Shown piece after piece: positions 1 through 8,786 of a DNA stretch of 23,986 nt. Within the stretch, counting starts at the first letter, position 1; each line of letters begins with the position of its first letter. Origin of the DNA: Conidiobolus coronatus NRRL 28638 (taxonomy: Eukaryota > Entomophthoromycota > Entomophthoromycetes > Entomophthorales > Conidiobolaceae); the NCBI GenBank assembly GCA_001566745.1, contig KQ964590.1, forward strand, positions 12,030 through 36,015, written 5' to 3'. The position numbers and the translations under genes are program-made. Under the pieces are notes generated by a model. The model worked only from the letters and a program-made list of their open reading frames with translations. It made no database searches and had not been told where the DNA came from.

Positions 1-93
1 ATAGTTTAAATATAAATAAACAAAAGTATAATTTGTGCCATAAAACTTAAATTTAACAAAAAATTTAACTCCAAAGTTGATAAATTTTCTAAA

Positions 94-103
94 ATCACGT
101 GAT
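94..103. promoter_or_regulatory. Palindromic E-box ATCACGTGAT in ribosomal protein promoter
   Basis: A perfect 10-bp palindrome, ATCACGTGAT, sits about 133 bp upstream of the eS1 start codon. It contains the CACGTG core bound by Cbf1-type bHLH factors. In several fungi Cbf1-like sites are associated with ribosomal protein promoters, so a regulatory role is plausible. Function is inferred from motif and position only. Confidence 0.45.
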
Positions 104-235
104 TAATTAAGCCAATGAAATTAGGTAGAGTTAGTTGGGAGAAGTGCAAGAATTTAACAAAGCATATTACTATGAAATTGCCTTCCTTTTGCGTTTGCAT
201 CAGTACTTGAGTATCAGAGCAGACAATTATACAAC

Positions 236-1353
236 ATGGCTGTTGGAAAGAACAAGTGAGTCATAAAATAAACCAAAAATAACATAAAATTTAAGAATTG
301 TATTAACGTAATTGTAATTTAGGCGTCTTAGTAAGGGTAAAAAGGGTTTGAAGAAGAAGGTGTAAGTGACAACCATCTACTTATCCAGTACTATTGTATA
401 CAAAACTTGAGTCAATATAACTATTAAACACGAACATAAAAAATATAAAACGAATGATAAAAAATAATGAACGAATGATTATGACATTGTATACAATAAA
501 TTTGAAGATCAATTATTAATCTAAATCTTTAGTGTTGACCCCTTCTCCCGTAAAGAATGGTATGATATTAAGGCCCCCTCTATGTTCCCCGTCCGTAACG
601 TTGGCAAGACTCTTGTCAACCGCTCCCAAGGGATGAGTATGTTTTAACCGCATTATACTAGTAGACTTTTACTAAATATCAATTTTAGAGAACGCCAACG
701 ACTACTTAAGAGGTCGTGTCTACGAAGCTTCCCTCGGTGACTTGAACAAGGATGAAGAAAACTCCTTCCGCAAGATCCGTTTAAGATGTGACGAAATTGT
801 CGGTCGCAACTGTCTTACTACCTTCTACGGTATGGACTTCACCACCGATAAGATTAGATCCCTCGTCAAGAAGTGGCACGTATGTTTAATTTAATGGATT
901 ATGTTTTATAAGCTTATTAACGATTTATTTTAGACTCTTATTGATGCTCACATCGACATCAAGACCACCGACGGTTACTTACTCCGTTTATTCGCTATTG
1001 GATTCACCAAGCGTAACCCCAACCAAGTTAAGAAGACTACCTACGCTCAACACTCTCAAGTTCGTGCTATCCGCAAGAAGATGTTTGAAATCATCACTGA
1101 AGAAGCCACCACTGTTGAACTTAAGGAATTAGTCAACAAGCTTATCTTAGAAGTTATTGGCCGCAAGATCGAAACTGCCACCAAGAACATCTACCCCCTC
1201 CAAAACGTCTTCATCCGTAAGGTTAAGATCATCAAGTCCCCTAAGCTCGATTACCAAAAGCTTATGGAACTCCACGGTGGTGCTGCTGATGAAGTCGGTT
1301 CCAAGATCGACCGTTCCGGTTTCAAGGAACCTAAGGTCCAAGAATCCGTTTAA
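236..1353 (+). CDS. RPS1: 40S ribosomal protein S1 (eS1, formerly S3a), five exons
   Basis: This encodes the small-subunit ribosomal protein eS1, a component of the cytosolic 40S subunit near the mRNA exit/platform region. Exons are 236-255, 323-361, 533-636, 689-879 and 934-1353, giving 257 residues, close to the usual 255-264. The start is the ATG in ACAACATGGC. The product begins [19 protein letters not shown], the lysine-rich N-terminus typical of the family, followed by the [17 protein letters not shown] and [11 protein letters not shown] blocks. Family-typical C-terminal blocks such as KLMELHGG are present. All four introns have donors with G at position 5 (GTGAGT, GTAAGT, GTATGT, GTATGT), unlike most introns in the window. 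Intron 2 (171 nt) is unusually long. Codons are richer in C-ending forms (AAG, ATC, TCC, CGC) than in neighbouring genes, as expected for high expression. Confidence 0.97.
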
Positions 1354-1375
1354 GTTAGCCGATTTGTTCCTCTCC

Positions 1376-1381
1376 AATAAA
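1376..1381 (+). terminator. Candidate polyadenylation signal for eS1
   Basis: An AATAAA hexamer lies 23 nt after the eS1 stop codon. The sequence is AT-rich, so the motif could occur by chance, but the position is suitable for 3'-end processing. Confidence 0.35.
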
Positions 1382-2713
1382 CCCTTACATAAAATATTAT
1401 GGCTGTATCAACAGGACTCCAAACTCAAAATCGTCTGCTGAAGGTCAGTCAAATTATATATATGTCTGTATTATTTAATAGAATATATTTCAATAGGTAA
1501 TTTTAGTCTAATTTTACATATTATTAAATTTAATTTATTTAGTATATTTACTATATCTATTAGTATGCTATTCTATTATATAATACATATTATCAGTAAT
1601 TTAATATATTCTAATTACTATGAAATTCCCCGCATTATTGATATATTTAACTTTAGCTAAATTTCTTTAATATTTTAGTTTGTATATAATTTGAGTTTAT
1701 TAAATTTAATTTGTTTACATATTTCCTATTTAATCAATATGTAATATTTTTGATCTATAATCAATCTTGTATATATGGTCAATTTTGTATACTTTATATT
1801 GTATCTTTTTACTTATTATTAATTGCCGTAAAACAAGTTAAGACTGTTACTTTTAAAATGCACTAGTTAGTATTTGATATTTATTACAGTACAATTAATC
1901 TCAGATAAGTTTAAGCATTGCTATACAATCAAATTTTACTATAGTATATTTTAAGAATGTAAATTTATTATATCATTTTCATTATCAGCATAGCTTTTGT
2001 GTTTGAATAAGTTATATATAAATCAATAGAAATAAGTATAGTAGCTATAACATATATTAAATAAAACCAATTAATTCATACTGAAAAATATAGTTAGATT
2101 CAATGTTGACTATACGTAAATATTTCTTATATTAGTATATCTGGATTACAATAAATATCCAACCCAACTTATAGTTATATTATCAAGTCATAAATATAAA
2201 TAATATAATATTGAGTTAATCTATAACTAATACAATATTAACATTAAAATTTTATAGCATAATCTAGCTAAATTGGTTAAAATTTTTGTAACTTTAAGAT
2301 TAAAACTTTGGCTTATTCGAAATGTTTTTGCATATTTAACTACAATCAAGATAATATATTACAGGCTAACTTTTTCTCTCGCCTTATTTTCTATAAACCA
2401 CCATGATTATGATTAATATGTGCAGTTAGTTAATTTAAATTTTTTTTCACAAAACTCAGTTAAAAAGTTTTTGTTTTAATAAAGTATATAATTAGTGATT
2501 ATACTCTTTATTATTATGAAAAATACTATATTATAATATTATAATGTATCTATAACCTATGATAACAATAGCGTTTGTCTAATATATTTTTGAAATATAA
2601 AAATTAAGATTATTAAAGCATTAGCTCATTAAAGCCCTTGAACAAAATCTCATCGCTTTAAATCTAATCTCATCATTAATTTTAAACCCTTTTATTATGT
2701 ATAGCTTTGATAA
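1382..2713. other. AT-rich intergenic region between eS1 and ZW10
   Basis: About 1.3 kb of very AT-rich DNA separates the 3' ends of two convergent genes. I found no coding frame, tRNA or recognisable element on either strand. The right-hand part, roughly 2620-2713, is slightly less AT-rich and probably includes the ZW10 3' UTR. Confidence 0.6.
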
Positions 2714-5692
2714 TTAATAATATTCCTTAATACTCTTAATAACACTCTCCCTCTTTTCAGAAGTACTAAATAGTGCTCTTATTAAGTTCTCAACCTCTTC
2801 AAACCCAAATTCTTCAAATAATTCCTCATCACTAAACAAGTAGAAAATTTGATCTAAATTACACTCCATTATCTTAACTAATGCGTTGAATTTTTTAAAT
2901 TTAGGTAAATACTATATTAATGGTTAGCTTTAATATATATTATAAATTAGATTATATTTACCAAATTAATTATAGATTTGTTAAAGTTCGACTCTATTAG
3001 ATTGATTGTTGGTTGACACAATTTCTTTATAATTTCACTTTCATCAGCTGAAATATCTGTCAAGCACATTATTCCAGGCTCTAATTCGCTAATAATAAAG
3101 TTTATTAACCATCCAAGTAATCCATAATAAATTGAATTTGGTAAAATTTCCTAATAAAAAAGCATTAGTATAATAGTTTGAATTAGTAAGAATTTGATTA
3201 CTTTGAAATTAGTATTTAAGGGTTTGATTAAATTGTTAATTTCTGTTAAATTTAATTTAATACGGGATTCATTCTTAGAGTATTCTAAATTGTCCCAAGT
3301 GCCTATTTCTACTAAATTTCTGCTGATTTGCTCTTTAACACGTTCCTAAAAAATCAATTAAATTAATTAAAGCTTAATCTAGCTGTATTGTAAAAACTTA
3401 CGAAATAATCTGATAACCCTTGCTTAGAGAGCACCCAAAGAGAATTACAAATTTGTTCAAATTTGGGTTTTTGAGCTTTAAACCAATCGTAGTTAGTGAA
3501 ATTTAATTGATATGGAATTTGAATTAATTTATGAGCTAAATAACTACTCTCGTTATGAATTAAACAAATTAACTTTTCCCTTTGATCCAAGTTATTAGCT
3601 AATCTAACGGGTGTTAAGGTAATGTAAAGTTGAATACTGTCAATTATTATGTTTAATAATCCTTGTTTACTATAGTATAGATTAATAATGCAGTTATAAT
3701 ATAGTTATATATAATATTACCAATTAGCTGGCGCTACGTTAATTTCTAAGAATAACTGATTAATAATTTCCAATAGAGTGAGTGTAGTATTTGTAACTAA
3801 ACAAATTGGGAAACTAGGGAATTTTCTAATCTCTAATTCATTTAATAACTCTCCCAAGCCAGAATTTTTATAGTTAATTAATCTTGTTAGATCGGTAATT
3901 TGTTTTAAAAAGTTTGAACTTTCTTCAAATGTTGATTCAACTAAAATTGATAGTTAGTTTTGTTATTTTTTGTTATAAGTGTTTAATTACCATCCAAGTC
4001 AGGTTCATATAACTGAGTAGTTTCTAAATCACCCAACATTATTAATTGTCTAACTATATGAAGTGTTTCATCTAATTTATTCTCTAAGAATAATGTATTT
4101 GAAGGGGTTAATTTTGTTGTTAATATACAATCTTCTTCAGTTAAATAATCTATCGATAGTATTAGTAAATTGGTTATATTTTATGATTTATATTATTACC
4201 AAGTTTAACCAACTCTTCTTCAAATTCCTTGATAGAAGCTTCAAGGGATTGCATTTCCTCCAAATTTTTAATTGATTTAGGCAAGTTAATGTAAATAACT
4301 TTGCTGAGTAAAACTGGGACTAATTTATCCTTGTATACTTGTGAGAACCAAGTTGTTAAGTTCAAGGGTTTTGGAATTAAGTAAGTTGTTATTGAATTGA
4401 TTATGTTGACGAGTTCAGTTAATTTATCTATTTAAGTATTAGCTACTTAGTTTAATTTTTAAATTTAATCGTATTTACCTTTAACGGTTAAAGATGTAAC
4501 ATTGTTTGGTGAAATTGTCAATTGAATTCCATTTCCTTCATTGGTATCCTCTTTAACTAAATGGTGATAGCTTGGATGACTAATGAAAGGTGTAAGCCAT
4601 GAAGTTAAAATAAACTCGTGTAAAGGTTGAAGAATTAAGTGTAAAGATCCAAGAGAATCAATTAATTTAATTAATTCGTGACTCTCTAACAATTAAGTTA
4701 ATATTATTAGATATATAGCTTGATTTCGTGTTATTACCTTTAACGTTGTTAATAGTAATTTGAGACAAATTGCCATTTGTTAATTTATCTTTAGCGCTTA
4801 ACTTAACAAGTTCAAAATAACTGGTGACTAATTTTTTAGATAGTTCCTCTCTTGTAAATGATTCCCAATGCTCTACATGTTCGATTAGCTTTAAACTTCT
4901 TTGCTCCTCCGTTAAGTTGTCCAAATCAAGTGACTAAAATGGATTAAGTAAATAATATATAATTTTGATATATTACTATTTAATTACCAGTTCATTTAAA
5001 GCTTTAGTAGATTCGAATAACTTGTTATTTTTAATTAATTCGTCAATATTAAATTTAGAAACCAAAATAGGCTTGATTAAGTTTAATTCACTGATTAATC
5101 TCTTCCTATTATTTATTGATTGTGTTAATTTATTCAAATTTGAATGAGTTTCAGTATAGGTTTTTATTAAACCATCCTATATGATTATTAATATATTATC
5201 TATGTAAATAAATTTAAATTACCTCTGCGTTATTTACTAATTTATCATTATTTTCCAATTTAGTTAATACTTCAGTATATTCAGTTTTTATAGTTTTTAA
5301 TTTTATATCAAATTTAGAAAATTCTTGAGTTTCATTACTTAATAAATTTAGTAAAGGTTCCTATATAATAAATTTAGTTATATATGTAATTTGAATATTT
5401 TATAGTTTACTTGATAAGAAGTTGTTTTTAACTGTTTTATAGAAGAAGTTAACTTTTCTTTAACTTGGTTAAAGCTAAGCTTTTCAAGTTGATTGGGGGG
5501 AGGAGTGTTATTTTCTGTTAACCCTTGTTCATCTAGTTCTACTTCACGCTCTTTAATTTCAATCTAAATTATTTATTACAAAAAATTAGAATATAATATA
5601 TAAAATTTTGTTTAAGTTTAGTTTACAGGTTTATGAATATTTTCTACTCTATTTATTATTTGATTAATACTATCTGAATTTGATGAATTCAT
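2714..5692 (-). CDS. ZW10: ZW10 family protein (NRZ/Dsl1 tethering complex, kinetochore RZZ), 13 exons
   Basis: ZW10 proteins tether Golgi-derived vesicles at the ER and, in many eukaryotes, act at kinetochores in the spindle checkpoint. Exons on the minus strand: 5692-5627, 5563-5411, 5360-5223, 5176-4988, 4933-4738, 4685-4479, 4427-4200, 4149-3991, 3940-3721, 3669-3402, 3345-3202, 3150-2962 and 2911-2714. Phases join throughout, giving 784 residues; animal ZW10 is about 780. Colinear family features are an N-terminal coiled-coil region, the LHLILQPLHEFILTSWL block, LTTWFSQVYKDKLVPVLLS, a block around HNESSYLAHKLI (family: HNNCMYIAHHLL), and C-terminal EVENLIRALFSTSEKRESV (family: EVKALIRALFQNTERRAA). 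The 12 introns are 46-63 nt with mostly GTAAT or GTAAA donors. Start is the first ATG of exon 1; the next gene diverges 177 bp away. Individual junctions are predictions. The identification does not depend on any single one. Confidence 0.9.
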
Positions 5693-5869
5693 TTTAATTT
5701 AAATTAATAAAAACAATATTAAATAAGTGACGATTATTAAAAATTAATTTTAACTAATAATTAGTAATAAAATTAATATGGGATTTTATTAATACACAAA
5801 GCTTCTAATATTATATTATTTTTTTGTTTAGTTTAAATTTTATTCTTTAATATAAATTAGTAAATAGAA

Positions 5870-6229
5870 ATGGATTTAACAAAATTATTACTAAAAGATA
5901 TAAAAAAAGAAGTTATTAAAGAATCACAAAAAGAGCAATATTTAGATGAAAAAATGCTAGAATTAACAAATATAGCTGTTAAAGAAGCTAATAGTAATAG
6001 TGGTAAAAGCTTTGATTTAAAACAATTTTTATATGACAAAGTAAATTAAAAATTTTATATTTAGTTTTTATTAATATTTTTATTATAGGAAAATGATATA
6101 ATAGACCCTAGTATATCACAATTTCGAAGTAATTTAACTAATGAAGAATATGAACTAAGACCAAATTCTACTTATTTATCACTAAAAAGAACTAACGAAT
6201 TTGACTATTTATACAATAAAAAACCTTAA
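5870..6229 (+). CDS. Small two-exon protein of unknown function
   Basis: I do not recognise this gene. Exons 5870-6040 and 6089-6229 join in frame across a 48-nt intron (GTAAAT...TATAG), giving 103 residues and a TAA stop. An in-frame TAA lies three codons before the ATG. The product is highly charged, with a Lys/Glu-rich, probably helical first half (MDLTKLLLKDIKKEVIKESQ) and a second half rich in Asn, Tyr and Arg (LRPNSTYLSLKRTNEFDYLY). There are no cysteines, no signal peptide and no membrane segment. It lies head-to-head with ZW10, 177 bp apart, so the two probably share a promoter. It converges on the FIT2 gene with only 45 bp between stop codons. Intron size and donor match neighbouring real genes, which supports it. 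Chance in AT-rich DNA is the main alternative. Confidence 0.5.
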
Positions 6230-6274
6230 TAAAAGTATTAAAAATTAATATTGTTTATTAGTATTTCAAAAATA

Positions 6275-6982
6275 TTAAAGTTGAATTAAAGGATAAAGCT
6301 TATAGTAGGCTAATGTCCAAAATAAACTACCTAAAAATACACCTGTAACTTTTTCTACAAATGTATGGAAGTAAACAGAAGTGGTTATTAACATAAGGAA
6401 GTCCATTACCAAAACTAATCTAATAAGTACAACGCTTGGCTTTTTGCCGTTATTAACAATTTCAGGGTAAAACTCTTGCCAAAGGAATAAAGAGCTATGA
6501 ATTAGAAGTAAGCAGTGACCGCTGATCAAATGTCCCAATTCTTTTTGAGTTGCATCTAATACGCACATAGTGTTAGGACCAGGTATACAAGGGGCTCCAG
6601 TTGCCAATAAAACATATTGTCTAAAGTTATAGGTACCAAATACTGCTTGAGTTAAAATAAACCAGTATAGGGTAGCTAAAGCGTATCTAGCAAGGGAATT
6701 TTTCAAATTTTTAGGAGTTGAATAAATTAAGTGAACGATATAAGCTAGAGTAGTCCAGAGCCAAGCCTTTTTAGCAAATATTAAGTTAAATATGTTTTTG
6801 CTTTGGCCAAAGTAACTTTCGTGAGGGGTACCGAATAACATTGCTAGGAAAGATATTATCAGGGGGATAAACACGTAGCCAACAATCAATAGTGCTGGAT
6901 TTGGAGCTTCAGTGTTAATAACTTCTTTTTGTTTTACTTCTTCAGTACCAGCAGTTTCATTTTTTATATTTGTTTCTTTCAT
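6275..6982 (-). CDS. FIT2: FIT family (FIT2/Scs3) ER acyl-CoA diphosphatase, lipid droplet biogenesis
   Basis: FIT proteins are polytopic ER membrane enzymes of the lipid phosphatase class. They hydrolyse fatty acyl-CoA and are needed for normal ER structure and lipid-droplet budding. The intronless 235-residue frame is typical of the Scs3/Yft2 size range and has about six hydrophobic segments, near residues 31-50, 72-90, 97-116, 150-170, 184-205 and 212-228. The two signature histidines are visible. His156 lies in HLISGHCLLLIHSS (family: SGHCF) and His206 in VYFHTFVEKVTGVF; they correspond to catalytic His155 and His214 of human FIT2. The KKAWLWTT block after the first membrane region also fits. 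The N-terminal 29 residues are hydrophilic and cytosolic in the usual topology. Start is the ATG at 6980-6982; no earlier one is in frame nearby. Confidence 0.93.
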   Translation of the reverse strand: MKETNIKNETAGTEEVKQKEVINTEAPNPALLIVGYVFIPLIISFLAMLFGTPHESYFGQSKNIFNLIFAKKAWLWTTLAYIVHLIYSTPKNLKNSLARYALATLYWFILTQAVFGTYNFRQYVLLATGAPCIPGPNTMCVLDATQKELGHLISGHCLLLIHSSLFLWQEFYPEIVNNGKKPSVVLIRLVLVMDFLMLITTSVYFHTFVEKVTGVFLGSLFWTLAYYKLYPLIQL

Positions 6983-7621
6983 TATTTAAATTATTATTAG
7001 TAAAATAGTTAGATCAGTAAGTAGACGGGTATAGAGTATTTATAATTTAATTTGCAGTAATTAATAAGTTTTATGTAGAAATATAATTGGTTTTAGAATA
7101 AAAAATAATAATATGGGAGAACAATCGGGTAAGTGTGATGCAATTATGATCTAATTTCCAATTATTTTTTTTGCATTGACCAAATTTTTAGTCTCAAGTG
7201 TGGAAGAAATATCTAGAAATAATATGCAATTATAGCATACGCAAATTTTTTTATTACTAATAGCACGGAGCAATAGTTTATATATTTATGTGAATATTGA
7301 TTTATATTTCATATGATTATTTATCGCTTGAAATATAGTTAAAAATCAATTCATCGATACTTGCAAAACTTTTTTCAATAACATTTTTTAAACTCTTTAG
7401 CTTAATTGCTAAATTTGGTAAAAATATTAATTAAGGTTGACAGCTAAGTTCAATTTGAAAGATACACTGGAATGGCTATTTAAAGCTACTTTTCGTTGGA
7501 ATTGATATATTAGAAATGTACAAAAGACTGATATTATTGATGTTAAAAAATATATACAAATAAATCAAACATACCTTCATAAAAATATAATCAAAAGAAC
7601 TGTACTATAAAAAGTTTTTAT
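6983..7621. other. Intergenic region upstream of FIT2
   Basis: About 640 bp between the FIT2 start and the Cuz1 stop. It must hold the FIT2 promoter and the Cuz1 3' end. I see no convincing TATA box. Two weak exon-like signals within it are listed separately (7113-7248 on plus, 7317-7580 on minus). Confidence 0.5.
7317..7580 (-). other. Exon-like frame, possible small unannotated gene
   Basis: A minus-strand frame from 7408 to the TAA at 7317-7319 encodes about 29 residues that look coding (LKNVIEKSFASIDELIFNYI). It is preceded by a good acceptor (pyrimidine-rich tract, TTTAG at 7409-7410). An ATG at 7580 followed by MKVCLIYLYIFF could begin it; joining at a GTAGCT donor gives about 60 residues with a hydrophobic N-terminus. 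Other splice choices are possible and none is compelling. I recognise no homologue, and chance frames of this size are expected in AT-rich DNA. Confidence 0.2.
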
Positions 7622-8633
7622 TCAAACATTATCATATTCATTCAAGTCAACTCTATCACTTTCTGAATATTCTAATATTAAAGTATTTCCTTGCTTGAAA
7701 TCCTTAACATCTTTAATCTTCATTGAAATCTCTAATTTTTCGCCTGTTTCTCCATTGAATAAGTTAATCATTTCCTATAAATTAAATATTAGCTTTTTGT
7801 ATGTAAGCAAGTTTATAGAAATTTACCTTGTCATTTTTATTTAATCTATTATTGGTAACATTATTTGATGAGCTTAGTTTATCTATTAATTTGCCAATTA
7901 TCCAATCCTAAATCAATCAATTAATAAATGGAGGTTAAGTAGAATTTATATGCTTACACTATGAACATAGCTAGGAAAAGGAGTGTTGTGCTTAAGATGA
8001 CTTTTGGGTAAAATTAAATTAAAGTAAAATCTATTAGGTGGCTGGATAGAAGTATCACCCTTTGCTTTTTGTTTAATTAACATCAACTTAACCAAAGGCG
8101 ATTGCTTTTTAACTGCAGTTTTGGGCTTTTGCAAAGGTACTTCATTTTTACTAGTTAATTCTGCTATTTTTTGAATTTTACTAAGAGTTTCTTCTTTAAT
8201 TTCTAGTTTTTTAACTTCTTCTTGCTTTTTCCCTTCACACTTATGATCTAAAAATGATCTATGACTAAATAGCTAAGAGTTATATTTTTTTGATAAATAA
8301 TATATTTATAAAGTTACCTGACACAGTAAAAATTTTTACAATATTTGCAATAAACTGCCAAAAGTTCTTTTACGGGGCAGTTTTGGTAATTACAAGGAAT
8401 TTTAGTTGAACTCCTTACCGTTGGGAACTCTACAGTTTTTGTTAATTGGGAGCAAGGGTGCTCATTAGAAATAAAATGCTCTTGACTAAAATTTTTACAT
8501 TAGCTTTTATTATTATTATTTTATTATTTTATTACCAAAATGTTAATTCGCAAGTTGTACAGTAAAAGGGTAAAAAGTCTAACTGTTTACAAATTGTACT
8601 TTGACAGTTATCTCCAATATGACTTAATTCCAT
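7622..8633 (-). CDS. CUZ1: Cuz1/ZFAND1-like protein, two AN1 zinc fingers plus ubiquitin-like C-terminus
   Basis: Cuz1 (human ZFAND1) links Cdc48/p97 to the 26S proteasome and is important under arsenite and stress-granule stress. Exons: 8633-8536, 8485-8318, 8264-7958, 7907-7827 and 7774-7622, giving 268 residues with a TGA stop. Both AN1 fingers are complete with the spacing C-x4-C-x9-C-x2-C-x4-C-x2-H-x5-H-x-C. Finger 1 uses C10, C15, C25, C28, C33, H36, H42 and C44; finger 2 uses C64, C69, C79, C82, C87, H90, H96 and C98. Cys33 is created by joining across intron 1, which confirms that splice. A Lys-rich linker follows. The C-terminal part, with WIIGKLIDKL and TLILEYSESDRVDL, matches the family's ubiquitin-like/Cdc48-binding region. 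Introns are 50-53 nt. The gene lies 153 bp downstream of the PPR stop on the same strand. Confidence 0.93.
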
Positions 8634-8786
8634 TATTTTAATTTTTAGTTATGATAAATTTACTGTCATTGATGAATGATGACGATTTTTATACATTAAA
8701 ATATAATTTATGGGTTGTATAAATTAATAAATAAAGAGTTTGTTAATAAATAGTTTTTTATTAGATTAATTTTTATAGTTTGTCGC

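Noticed and set aside
6-200. 64-residue minus-strand frame at the left edge
   Set aside because: It overlaps the eS1 promoter, has no family resemblance, and is a low-complexity hydrophobic frame expected by chance.
362-532. snoRNA inside eS1 intron 2
   Set aside because: Animal eS1 introns host snoRNAs, but I find no convincing C box (RTGATGA) with a D box (CTGA), nor H/ACA boxes, in this intron.
3637-3720. Longer 84-nt version of ZW10 intron 9
   Set aside because: An earlier acceptor at 3670-3671 gives a 51-nt intron and 11 more in-frame residues that fit the ZW10 family alignment better.
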